DNA from: Adiantum capillus-veneris
Taxonomy: Eukaryota > Streptophyta > Polypodiopsida > Polypodiales > Pteridaceae
Direction of reading: 5' to 3'
Length of the DNA: 64,000 bases
NCBI GenBank assembly: GCA_014529385.2
Contig: CM043971.1
Span: forward strand, 29,467,709-29,531,708
Part shown: piece by piece, positions 39,123 to 49,128 of the stretch
Numbering within the stretch: the first letter of the stretch is position 1
Layout of the letters: the number at the start of each line of letters is the position of its first letter
Program-made: the position numbers and the translations under genes
The notes under the pieces: model-generated
Database searches by the model: none
The model's input: only the letters and a program-made list of their open reading frames with translations
Told to the model about the DNA's origin: nothing

Positions 39123-41803
39123 CAGATGACCTGCACTTCTCTCTCAACACATGTAACTGCTTGTTGTGCAAGTAAATCGGCATCTTCATTTTGTTTCCTC
39201 GGAATATGATATAGTTGCACTTCTTCAAACTGATTAAACATCTTACGAATGGCATGAACTTTTGTCCTTAAGCTTTCATTCTTGGATGCCCAAATGCCTA
39301 AAATCTGTTTAACAATGAGAAGTGCATCTCCCTTTACCATGAGATGCTTTATCCCTTGGCCAATGCACATCTTCAAACCATGAAGTAGTGTGTCGTATTT
39401 TGCTTCATTGTTGCTAGTTGAACTTGGTAGATTGAACTTCTCTTTCATGACCACCTCTCCACTTGGGTTGAGCAACACTAGCCCTCCCCCTGCTTTTCCT
39501 ATGGCTCGACGAAAAGCTCCATCAAAGAACAAGGTAAAAGCATTAGGAATACTTTTTGGTGGTGGTAATGGTAGGGTCTTTACTTCAGGCACCTTAATCT
39601 CCTTTTCATGCACCCTATAAGTGAGAATCCCTGCCAATTGTGCACGCACACTTTCTTCTACCTTGAAAGAGTATTGAAACTCTTGCAACTCCATAATCCA
39701 CTTTGAGATCCTAGTACTAAGATTCATTTGAGATGACACCCAAGGGAACAAATTTTCTGCAGTGAGAATTACAAAAGGTTTTGGTAGCAGGTAGGATCTA
39801 AACTTTCTCACCGCAAACATGAGAGAAAGCATCATGAGTTCTGCTTCTGTGTAGTCTCTCTCCAAAGCATTCATGACCCTACTAGCAAAGTAGATGGGTC
39901 GCATCCTTGTACTGTGGGGATCTTGTTGTAGCAACACAGCACCAATTGTTTCCCTTCCAACACTAGATCTAACAAAGAATGTGTACTCCCAACAAGGAGG
40001 CATGAGTGTTGGTAGCTCTGACAAAATGACTTTAATGTTACAAAAATACTCTTCAAGCTCATCAGACCATGCAAATTCTACTTGTTGTGTCAACTTTTGC
40101 AAAGGATGAAGCAACTCCGAGGCTAAGTGAATGAAGCGTGACATATACTTCACCTTCTGAATGAAAGAGATGACCTCCTTAAGACTCTTCGGTGATGGGA
40201 GCTCAATAAGAGCCTTTGCCTTTGAAGGATCCACCTCAATGCCTTTATAGGAAACCTTGTGACTGAGCAAGATCACTTCATCCTCACCTATGTGGCACTT
40301 GTTGGGGTTGAGTTGACCTCCCATGTCATAGAGCTTCTTTAAACCTTCTTCTACCCTTTGTAGATGCAATGATTTTGAGCTATAAATGCAGAAATCATCA
40401 ATGAACACCCTAATTGACTTTCCAAAGAATGTTTGAAACACCATGTTCATGAAACGTTGGAATGTTGCAGGAGCATTTGTCAGACCAAATGGCATGACTC
40501 TAAAAGCATAACAACCCCAAGGAGTGATAAAGGTTGTTTTCAATTGATCTTCCAATGCGATACCTATTTGAAAGTAGCCTGAGTAGCCATCACACACAGT
40601 GTACTTCTCATGACCAGCTACCTCATTTAGTATCTCATCCTGAAATGGGAGTGGAAAGTGATCTCTTTTTGTTGCCTCATTGAGTGGACGGTAATCCACA
40701 CACACCCTCCACTTTCCGTTTTTCTTAGGAGTGACAACAACGGGAGAGACCCACTTTGAATTCTCCACTGGATAAATGAAACCTACTGCTAGAATCTTTC
40801 TTACCTCCTTGAGTAAAGCCTGCTCCTTGATGACTCCTAGCCTTCGTAGCTTCTGAGCCTTAGGTGTGGCCTCTGGTTTCAACTCAATTTTGTGTTGAAC
40901 AACATCTACTCCACGCACATCGGTGTAGTCTTTAGCAAAAAGCCTAGGAAATTTCCTTAGCACACATTTGAACTCCTCTCTTTCATCCTTTGTAAGTGTT
41001 GTAGATAGCATACCTTCTAGCATTCTTTCATCTTCCACTTTTTGGTTCTCTTGGGAACCTACCTCCTCCAAACCTTGACAAGATTTCTCTTGGTTGGTTG
41101 GCTTAAACCTTACCCCCATGACTTCGATGGAAGACTCCTCTTCAGTAATGTTGCCGCTACTTTCTTCTACTGAAGTGTTATCGGTCCAACCTTCTTCCGT
41201 CTCACTTTGAGATGATTCTTCATGGAGCTCCTCTTGGCGTTGCTCCTTCATGTCAAAGACAACCTTCTTATGATTGTCGTTCCTGCAAATTAGCTTTCCA
41301 CTCTCCCAATCCTGCAAAGCTCGCATTTTCATTAGCCATGGTCTCCCTAGGATAAATGGGTAACCATTTCCTTTGGTAGACATGACATAGAAATCCACTG
41401 CCTTCTTAATGCCAAAGGCCTCCACAAAAACATTTTTACAAATGCCTACGCACCTAGCCTTGCTATTGTTTGCCATCTTGACCTTAATTTCAGGTGTCTC
41501 ATGGATGTGCATGCCTAGTTTTTGCATGAGTCCCTCTGTCATGATGCAAATTTGTGCACCCCCATCCACTAGACCTTTCCTAACCAATCTCCCTTTTATG
41601 TAACAATCTAGCACAGGTGTAATGTCCTCATTCATTTCAGCTTGTGCAATTTTTACAACAGGCACACTCTCTTTTACCTTTCTCCTAGTGCTAACTGCCC
41701 TTGTTAAATCCCTCCTAACTTGTGGACATAATGCAAGAAATTGAGGCCATGAGATATCAGGACCCTTACCTCTCATGTCTTCCAACAGGTTGTATGGAGC
41801 CAT
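38999..41803 (-). CDS. Tat pol: protease, reverse transcriptase, degenerate RNase H and second (archaeal-type) RNase H
   Basis: 934 codons; ATG at 41803 overlaps the gag end by 31 nt in another frame. Protease VDGGAQICIM near residue 80 and FILGRPWL. RT with VCVDYRPLNEATKRDHFPLP (about 368), DGYSGYFQI, FGLTNAPATFQR and catalytic FIDD (about 468). The first RNase H reads VRSSVGRETIGAVLLQ where active copies have an Asp (V-D-A-S), so a catalytic residue is lost. The second RNase H keeps FFDGAF, NNEAKY, KGDALL and NEDADLLA, the D-E-D-D set. Loss in the first and retention in the second fits what is known of Tat elements. Confidence 0.92.
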   Translation of the reverse strand: MAPYNLLEDMRGKGPDISWPQFLALCPQVRRDLTRAVSTRRKVKESVPVVKIAQAEMNEDITPVLDCYIKGRLVRKGLVDGGAQICIMTEGLMQKLGMHIHETPEIKVKMANNSKARCVGICKNVFVEAFGIKKAVDFYVMSTKGNGYPFILGRPWLMKMRALQDWESGKLICRNDNHKKVVFDMKEQRQEELHEESSQSETEEGWTDNTSVEESSGNITEEESSIEVMGVRFKPTNQEKSCQGLEEVGSQENQKVEDERMLEGMLSTTLTKDEREEFKCVLRKFPRLFAKDYTDVRGVDVVQHKIELKPEATPKAQKLRRLGVIKEQALLKEVRKILAVGFIYPVENSKWVSPVVVTPKKNGKWRVCVDYRPLNEATKRDHFPLPFQDEILNEVAGHEKYTVCDGYSGYFQIGIALEDQLKTTFITPWGCYAFRVMPFGLTNAPATFQRFMNMVFQTFFGKSIRVFIDDFCIYSSKSLHLQRVEEGLKKLYDMGGQLNPNKCHIGEDEVILLSHKVSYKGIEVDPSKAKALIELPSPKSLKEVISFIQKVKYMSRFIHLASELLHPLQKLTQQVEFAWSDELEEYFCNIKVILSELPTLMPPCWEYTFFVRSSVGRETIGAVLLQQDPHSTRMRPIYFASRVMNALERDYTEAELMMLSLMFAVRKFRSYLLPKPFVILTAENLFPWVSSQMNLSTRISKWIMELQEFQYSFKVEESVRAQLAGILTYRVHEKEIKVPEVKTLPLPPPKSIPNAFTLFFDGAFRRAIGKAGGGLVLLNPSGEVVMKEKFNLPSSTSNNEAKYDTLLHGLKMCIGQGIKHLMVKGDALLIVKQILGIWASKNESLRTKVHAIRKMFNQFEEVQLYHIPRKQNEDADLLAQQAVTCVEREVQVIWWQQLSSNQDTRDWSHCLPLLATFWRVSFHKTSRRLRRGDS

Positions 41804-42876
41804 TCCTTTGCCTTCTTTTCTCGTCCATGGTCACTTTGTGATGTAACTCCTTCTTTCTCCTTACCTTTCCCTCGGCCACGCTTAATTCCATTTGCTTCCA
41901 TGTCAACCTCTCTTGAATTTGTCACCTCTACCACATGCACGTTTGGGTCTGGCAAAGCTGGAACTCCTTCCACTCCTTGTGGAGGTGGTCTTGCTCCATT
42001 TGGCCTTTGTATAAGCCGTGGTTGCTGACTAGTTCCTTCACCTGCATTCATCACTGGGTAATTCAAGTTAGGTCTCCCTGGCTCCCCACGGGGCCAAGGA
42101 CAATTATACATCCCATGTCCAAACTCACCGCAATTCCAACATTTCAAGACTCTCCTAGGTCGTGGGTCTCGCTCTTCAGACTTCTTTGCTTGTCCCTTTG
42201 GACCTACAGCTTGTGCAAGGTCAATTGACAAGCTGCTTAAAGATTCATTTAACTTCTCAATCACTTCCGCCGTTACCTCAGGAAGCTCCTTAGATGTTGA
42301 TGCTTGTGACGTACCTTTCGGTCTAAGACCTTCTATTGGAACCTCCCCCCTTAAGCACTTGAGTTTCCTATATTTCTCAGCAGCCCTAGTTTCAGCTGCA
42401 TCAAAGGTAGCAGGTGCACCCGCCTCAACTTTTACCTTAAGGTCAAGAAAGAGTCCGGCTATGAACCTCCCCTTCTTTAGAAATTCTGCACCATCACCAG
42501 GGTTAGCAACACTTCGTATCCATAGAGCCCAAAGACGTAGGAACTCTTGCTTGTACAAGTAGTAGTCATCTAAGTCTTTTTGCTTATGAGAAACAATGTC
42601 TTGCCATAATTTCTGAGTGTTTTGGGGATCAAAGAAGTATTTCTTGAAACGATTCAAAACTTTCGTGTAATTCCCTTTAACTTCCTCAGGCAAAGAGTCA
42701 AACCAAGTGCTAGCATCTTTCCTAAGGACCACCTCAAACATTTCTACACGTTCTTGATCAGTTACTATCCTCTTGATACGGCAAGACATCTTGAAATTCG
42801 CTAGAAATAATTCTGCATCCTCTCCAGGCTCTCCAAAGAAAAGAGGATATCCAGACATTTGGCGTTGGCTCTCCAT
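41773..42876 (-). CDS. Tat gag
   Basis: The frame is open from 42954, but I prefer the ATG at 42876 (MESQRQMSGYPLFFGEPGED), which starts the gag domain proper. Retrotransposon gag signatures: ASTWFDSLPEEVKGN and YYLYKQEFLRLWALW. One CCHC knuckle CWNCGEFGHGMYNC near residue 260. The C-terminus is basic (KRGRGKGKEKEG). About 367 residues, normal for Tat gag. Confidence 0.88.
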   Translation of the reverse strand: MESQRQMSGYPLFFGEPGEDAELFLANFKMSCRIKRIVTDQERVEMFEVVLRKDASTWFDSLPEEVKGNYTKVLNRFKKYFFDPQNTQKLWQDIVSHKQKDLDDYYLYKQEFLRLWALWIRSVANPGDGAEFLKKGRFIAGLFLDLKVKVEAGAPATFDAAETRAAEKYRKLKCLRGEVPIEGLRPKGTSQASTSKELPEVTAEVIEKLNESLSSLSIDLAQAVGPKGQAKKSEERDPRPRRVLKCWNCGEFGHGMYNCPWPRGEPGRPNLNYPVMNAGEGTSQQPRLIQRPNGARPPPQGVEGVPALPDPNVHVVEVTNSREVDMEANGIKRGRGKGKEKEGVTSQSDHGREKKAKEWLHTTCWKT

Positions 42877-42960
42877 TGAATTGATTTCAAAGTGACGCGT
42901 TTTTGTTTTTTCTTTCTTTAAAAGATTTACACAATAATATTTTCTAAATTGCAATCTATT

Positions 42961-43179
42961 CTACAACAAAATAAAAATATTCACATCAAATGACCTATGA
43001 TAATCAATAAGAGGTAGAATGACAGGGTTTGGTGACGCGAGAATTTCTCCTACTCTTTGGGCACCAAACATGAATACCATACGTTGTTGAAAATGGATCT
43101 TTCTACTAATTGCAACATTTATTCTAATGTGTGGAGTAAAATGAAAGGGAAAAACCTCTATTCCCGGGCCATTATCCAT
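42961..43179 (-). CDS. Small leader ORF 2 of the Tat element (72 codons)
   Basis: Lies just upstream of gag. Sequence around QRMVFMFGAQRVGEI and NPVILPLIDYHRSFDVNIFI aligns by eye with the neighbouring ORF at 43201-43413 (QRVIRRILGPLRLAEI; NPFILPLIRYDISLDVYIFV). Hydrophobic and without recognised domain. The shared protein pattern despite clear nucleotide divergence hints at past coding constraint, but it may be a simple duplication of non-coding leader. Confidence 0.35.
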   Translation of the reverse strand: MDNGPGIEVFPFHFTPHIRINVAISRKIHFQQRMVFMFGAQRVGEILASPNPVILPLIDYHRSFDVNIFILL

Positions 43180-43200
43180 GGCCTATGCATGTCCTAATGC

Positions 43201-43413
43201 TTAAAATAACACAAAAATATAGACGTCCAAGCTAATATCGTACCTAATGAGAGGCAAAATAAAAGGATTTACCAGAGTGTTTATCTCGGCTAACCTAAGA
43301 GGACCTAAAATCCTACGAATTACCCGTTGAAATTGCAACTTAGTACTAACAATTATGTGTATCTTTTGCCTTGCAATGGGAATGAAAAGATCGTACAAAC
43401 TCTCGTGATTCAT
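43201..43413 (-). CDS. Small leader ORF 1 of the Tat element (70 codons)
   Basis: Upstream partner of 42961-43179, about 240 bp apart, same size and end pattern (YIFVLF stop versus NIFILL stop). It begins MNHESLYDLFIPIARQKIHI, 60 nt inside the PBS. Function unknown. Confidence 0.35.
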   Translation of the reverse strand: MNHESLYDLFIPIARQKIHIIVSTKLQFQRVIRRILGPLRLAEINTLVNPFILPLIRYDISLDVYIFVLF

Positions 43414-43472
43414 GCAAACTACTTGACTATGCTAAAAGTTGATCCTACACAAAAACATACACGAGTTGTTTT

Positions 43473-43489
43473 CCTCAGTGGGGGCACCA
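43473..43489 (-). other. Primer binding site of the Tat element
   Basis: Sense TGGTGCCCCCACTGAGG, four bases inside the LTR end (CCTCA). The form resembles the TGGCGCCCACCGTGGGG-type sites of grass Tat elements (general knowledge). This fixes the true 5' LTR end at 43494. Confidence 0.7.
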
Positions 43490-43493
43490 AAAT

Positions 43494-43752
43494 TGAGGCG
43501 GTCCGGGGCGGGCAACAAGAAGAACAACCTCTAGATACCCTTCAAGGCTCCCGTGCTGCTCAATGGGGCTGGGGCAAAACACAACACAAACCAAAACAAC
43601 AAACCCACATCCAAATCCCAACTACACAAGGGGCACCACCTAGTTTAAGAGCGAACTAGAACGCAAAAGAGGAGAATCGTTAGAGCAACCCACAAACAAG
43701 CAAGGAATTTACACTAACCCTAACACCAATGGAACACTCTCACACACTAAAA

Positions 43753-43796
<44 letters not shown>

Positions 43797-45474
43797 CGAG
43801 ATGGTGTACAACTTAGCTTCAACTTTATATTTTGCACAAAAAGGAACTTAGAGCTTGCGGAATCAAGTGACAAGATTTGATTATAGCATCACTAGCACAT
43901 TGTCTTAGGGTTATGGGAGCCCTCTCACCATCCACCCTCTTACAATGGTAGCCAAACAATAGCCAATGAATCACAAGCAACAAAACAACAACCTTCAATG
44001 AAACAAGTCACCTTATGAAGCTGAATGAGTTTGCCTAGCCAAATTGGAGGAGAAGCATGAGCCTTTGGACATGAATTGCACCCAAAACTACCAATTCATT
44101 GATGTTGGGGTAGATACAACAATGGTAGGAAGAATATCTTCTACTCACACTCACTCAAACTAGCTCAAGCTTTTCTATGCACCAAAGTGATGGTGTATAG
44201 AAAGCTTACTCTCTCTTTACAACCAAGATAGAACTGGGGTGTGCTACGCTCAATCTAGTGTGCAATGGTATAGTGATGTCTTTTACAAGGAGGAATGGGT
44301 TCTATTTATAGGTTTTAGAAGCCTTGATTAGGATTAAGCATAATCAATTTTATTAGGAAAGAGCAAGGATTATGAATTTTTATGAATTTCAAATGAGAAT
44401 GGGGTCTCTCTTTTCTCTTGAGTCACATGGATGTGGGCTCAAGTAAGAGAATTATTGATGTGGTGAAAGGAGAGAAACTTCCATGGGAGTGAGTGAATTT
44501 GGTTTACTTGTGCGGTTGCCTACTCCATATGTTGATAGTGTGGGTGCATTTTTACAAGAGAAGTTAGTTGTTAGTGGTAATAATCACTAGAATTATTAGT
44601 GATACATTTACAATGGGTAGGATGAGTTGATTTGATGAAGGAAGAGGGGTGAAGTAAAAGAGAATCATTGAGATGGTGAAGCTTTGAAGAAGCTTGAACT
44701 CACCCTTGTGTAGATTGTGGAAAAAATGACCGCTGGTCTTCTTCTTCTTCTTCGCTTCTTTACGCCGCCGCCACGGTTGACCACCACGATGAAAAGAGGA
44801 TTTGTTAATGAAAAATCCTCAATTGCAGAAGTTATCATGGTTAAGATGGTGAATTTTAGATATTTTTAGGAGAGGTAAATGAAATTGTAACATAGAAGCA
44901 ATAGAGAGAGACATGGAGAGGGTGTATGTATGTAGAGGTTCATAAAAGAACTATAGGGATGAGAGAGAAGGGTAATGGTGAAGAGGGTGGGAGAAGCCAT
45001 GGAAATTGCAGGTTTGAGTGAGGGAAGGAGAGGGAGGGATGTGTAAGAGTGAGTAGGTGTGTGGAAAGGTGAGAGAAGACTAAAAGCTACTTGTGAGAAA
45101 AGTGGGTAGACTGGGGTCCACTCAAAAAATCATAGCTCACCGCTGGTAGCTTTAAAAATCATGAAAAAATTGGAGGTGATGATTCAGAGCGTAGGCTACA
45201 TTTTCTCTTTTGACCACCGCTCCAAATTCGGAGTGGAGATAGGTGCCAAAATTCTCACCAAAAAGCCTATTTTTTATGCCTGCAAACGTTTTTTAGTGGC
45301 CCCCTCCTTTGTTGAATTTGTACAATGCATCCAAGAGTGAGCCCCTCCTTTGTCATATTATAATATAAAGCATCCAAGTTGCCCTTGAACCATGCATGGA
45401 GGAGGATTATTGGTGAATAAAGAAATATATACATGGTGGGACTAGTGTCTAGACTATTCATGGACTTTAGCTCA
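43494..45474 (-). repeat. 5' LTR of the Tat element
   Basis: 1981 bp, sense TGAGCTAAAG...CCGCCTCA. TATA box at 44302-44312, (GA)n microsatellite at 43756-43788 in the R/U5 part. Right flank ATGAG (45475-45479) cannot be matched because the left end is truncated. Confidence 0.88.
44302..44312 (-). promoter_or_regulatory. TATA box of the Tat LTR
   Basis: Sense CCTATAAATAG, identical in the other LTR (36598-36608) and at a sensible distance upstream of the R/U5 part. Confidence 0.6.
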
Positions 45475-46002
45475 ATGAGCACATGGTGTTAGAATAATGA
45501 GTAAAAATAATAATAAAAATATGGAGGAGTTATGGATATGGAAAGATATTGGAATCATATGATATGGTCCCTCCTTGAATTATTTTGGGTGAAAGAGGAA
45601 AAGGTATGCAAGTAAATAATATAATAAACGTAACCAATGAGTAGAAATCAATTTTTTGTTTTCACGAGGGTGAAGGTGAAAATGTGGGAGTGATTTGTAT
45701 AAAGGAAAAATATGAGGTTAGAGTATGTACATATTGGCAAAAAATATAATTATGGTGTAAGAGGGTGAAAGAAGGTGTACATAGGTTTAATAAAACACAC
45801 ACCTAAGTAGAAATATTTAAATAAAATTCCAAAATAATTATAAAAAATCCCTATATTTAGGCCATATATACAATGAAATATTTACACACAAAGAGGCCAT
45901 AATATACTTTTATTTTTTATTTTTTTGGCTCAACTAGCCCAGTGACTAGCTAGCTGAGGGTTTTTAAGAAGATATGGGAAAAGCCCCCTAACTCACACAC
46001 GC
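45475..46002. other. AT-rich non-coding stretch
   Basis: Right flank of the Tat element; no ORF or repeat recognised. Confidence 0.5.
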
Positions 46003-49000
46003 CTATGTACAGTGAAATGGTAGGGATAGCCATAGCGTTTGGGTGAATTTGGTAGGGTGGAGTAACTTACTATGGCAATTATGGAGAGCCGAAAAACGGC
46101 TATCAGTAACACCTTTCTCCATTGACCCAGTTGTACTAACATGAAACACATGTAATACATTCGGGACCACAATTACCTCCCTTACTAATTTGGCAGCCAT
46201 AGTTCTTCCCTGTGCAATCGTATCATGAAAATCTCTTGTAAGTTTTGATCTCCATCTTACAAGTTTTCCATCTCTAAATTTTGGAGAAAATGAACTCGGT
46301 GTGCTACCACATGTTCTAACATTGCGGCTACACTCAGCATTTGCATGTGCTTCTTTAAGATCAAACCCATTGTTCAACAACATTTCAACTTCAGATGGCT
46401 GCATATTAGTGCCCTCATCCACAACCCAAGTCCCAGGTGCAAGTCCTGGAGGACCGAAAATCAAATCATCCACATTCCATGTATAAGTGTTACTACTATT
46501 GCAAAACCTTACAAACCCCTCAACAAGCCTCCCAGATTGGATCCTTTTGTGGGATATTTTATCCTGCCCCAGAAGCTTGGTGCAGGAACTCCTTGTTTCA
46601 CGAAAGGTGAAATTTCATTAATGAACCTCCCACATCTTGTAGTATGATTTGCAAGAACACCAAAGCATGTCATTTTTCTCCCAGGCTCAGTACGCCTAAT
46701 TGCCCACACAGTCCAGACACTTTTTTCTCCAACCACATTAGGAGAGTTGTGGAATCATGCTGATGTGTACTCCTAGGTAACCCATTTGTCATTGTGGCTG
46801 TCACATACTCCGGTCTACGACTATCATCTTCTAGAATTTCATCAGGGTCCACAAATGTTGGTCTAGATCTTCGAACACTCTTTTCCCTCATTGATTCTTT
46901 GTTCATCTCAGGACTTGGCATGTGCATCTCCCTAAAAGAATAATTAGCTAGGTCTATGAGCTTCTTACCCGACCCACTACCAGCCTGCTAACTCATAAAC
47001 CTTGCAGCCAAATTTTCCAATATTGGTCCAGTGCATGTGTTAATCCCTTTAAAGTATGCATTGTATCTAACACTTTGCAACACAGCTAGAGCCATATCTG
47101 CACATATTGCTCCATACAAACCAATACTAGACTTGTATCCAATAGCTACACGCATGCTAGCATGATTTGCCTCTGCGAGATTGGTTCTTGGCACAAAATC
47201 ACATGTTGCATATTGACAAACAAATCTATCACCGCAATGGGGCACTCTTACATCCCACCAAGACAACCGGCCATGTTTCTAATGATGGAATCTCTGACTC
47301 AATGGCATGCCCAACATGCCAAAATTGTCTAAGCTCCTCTTTACAAACATTTGCAGCATTCTATATGGAGGCATGCATCCACTTTTGACATTTAATTTTG
47401 TGGTGGTCTTCTTGGTAAGAGGGACGGATACACTTTGAAGTATGCCTAACCATACTTTTCTCCCAATGGAACACGCATGATCTTTCTTTTTCAGGCATTT
47501 TCTTTTTGCACCACCAAAGTAAAACATACAAATAGCAATCCAATTTGCATTAGCCTCATCTTCCATGAAACCTGTAAAGTTCCTCGAACGTGAGGATCAT
47601 ATACATAAGCTGAGATAGTAGGCCATCCATCAACTCTATGCACATGGTCAAAGTGTACCCACATATCTTGAAAGTTACCTCTAGGACGCATACAATTCAC
47701 CAAGTCCACCTCAGTACCAGGACCCATTGTAGACATTTTGAAAACATGAGGTTGTTTCTGTGCTCCCAATTGGCCTGGAAAAAGAACATTGTGCAGGTAC
47801 AGGTATCTGCTATTTCTCTTTAATTTCAATATGGATTCAAATCCCATTGAAGTGATACCTTTAGATTTTTTGGCTATTTTCAAAGTCTATTGTACATGAT
47901 GCTTATTAGAGAGTGGAGTCACTGTGTCAAGGAACATGGCAAATTCATCTTCGGCCAAGGGAGTATTCCTAGAGGAACTTAGGCCCATGAGCCTATCCAT
48001 TACTATCTCTTCTGTTGTTACTCTCTCCAACTCTTTGGCTGTAGTCAAAGGATCTAAAGTTGCATGTGCAAGAAGCAGCTTGGGAAATAAGTTTGTCAGT
48101 AGCTCTACTTTTTCCCTTAGCCACTGAATGCTTGTGATAACAAAGATGAAGCACACATCTAATAAAAAAACTCCTTTTCAATAGGGATGTAGTAATAAAT
48201 GACTGTAGCACAAGCATTTACACATTTTATCATCTGATGGAAATGGACATACACAAGCTTGCCAAATTCTGCTCCAATTAATCCCCTTTGTGGTGCTCGC
48301 AATAATCATCCCTTCCACTGACTCTCATTTGAAAGCTTTGTACTCAAATGATAACTACAATCAAGATTGACACATTGGAGATGGCCACAGCATCTGCTAA
48401 ATTGCACGACACCTTTGAAAAAATCATTGCTGCAAGTCACATATTCTAATTAAGAATGACCATCAAAATGTTGCTCCCTACCATTCATACTTGAGTTTCC
48501 AGCTTGTGGAGGCAACTCAAAAGCAATATACCCATTATATTGACATGGGAGCTTAGACACTTGCACACCCTTTTGGACTTTAATCAAAGCCACAACAAGG
48601 TTAGTTTGCACTGGCAAGGTTCTAATGAAGTCAATGACACTCGCACATGGAAGCCACATGTCGTCTAATTTTTCTTTGATCACTATCGGTGAAACCTTTG
48701 AGCCATCAACATTAAGCAGTAAATAAGAGGTGACAAGAATCTTATAAAACCGTGAAACTTCGTGGTCAAGGGTGTAAACTAGGTCACCATCATTGTTCTC
48801 TCTCCATTCAAGATGGCCATTATCTCCAGACAATGTAAGGGGACACAGAGAGAAAGCAACATTTTGAATATCAAAATGTTGTTTAATCGTGTCAACCTTG
48901 ATCTCTTGGAAACAGACTGTCAGATAGAAGAACAAGCTTTTGACCTCTTTGGGTTCCGTAGACAGTAATGTTTCTGCTCATTGCTTATTACCTGGACAAC

Positions 49001-49117
49001 CTCTCTAGTCCAGCCTAAAGAATCAAAATTATCTTCTTTCGACAAAGAGATAACTCTTGATTTTTCTATGTTACATTTAGACCCTGATAATGTGGCAAAC
49101 ATTTGAACAATCTCCAA
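46003..49117 (-). pseudogene. Probable Mutator-like transposase pseudogene
   Basis: A chain of minus-strand frames (about 49117-48450, 48156-47887, 47883-47279, 47266-46988, 46927-46003) reads as one broken protein of about 1000 residues. Recognisable pieces: a Cys-rich segment CCGHLQCVNLDCSYHL near 48380-48420, FDHVHRVDGWPTISAYVYDP, ANWIAICMFYFGGA, RTNLAEANHASMRVAIGYKS, and a C-terminal segment with residual Cys/His. The order (Cys-rich N-terminal domain, DH-x-x-R-V-x-GW, NW-x-A, TNLAE) resembles MULE-type transposases with GCM-like fingers as I recall them; the assignment is tentative. At least five frame breaks. It ends where the LTR-like repeat copy 2 begins. Confidence 0.4.
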
Positions 49118-49128
49118 GGCTTTTCTAA

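Larger units (their letters stand above)
36044..45474 (-). mobile_element. Tat-type Ty3/gypsy element with two RNase H domains
   Basis: Right LTR 43494-45474 (5'), truncated left LTR 36044-37771 (3'), PBS at 43473-43489. Order: two small leader ORFs, gag, protease-RT-RNase H-second RNase H, then integrase in a shifted frame. The dual RNase H is diagnostic for the plant Tat lineage. The pol stop is at the LTR edge (37764), so there is no 3' non-coding region or clear PPT. The left LTR lacks the 244 bp corresponding to 43494-43737. The element was mobile fairly recently: the LTRs differ by a few dozen changes over about 1.7 kb by eye. Confidence 0.9.
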
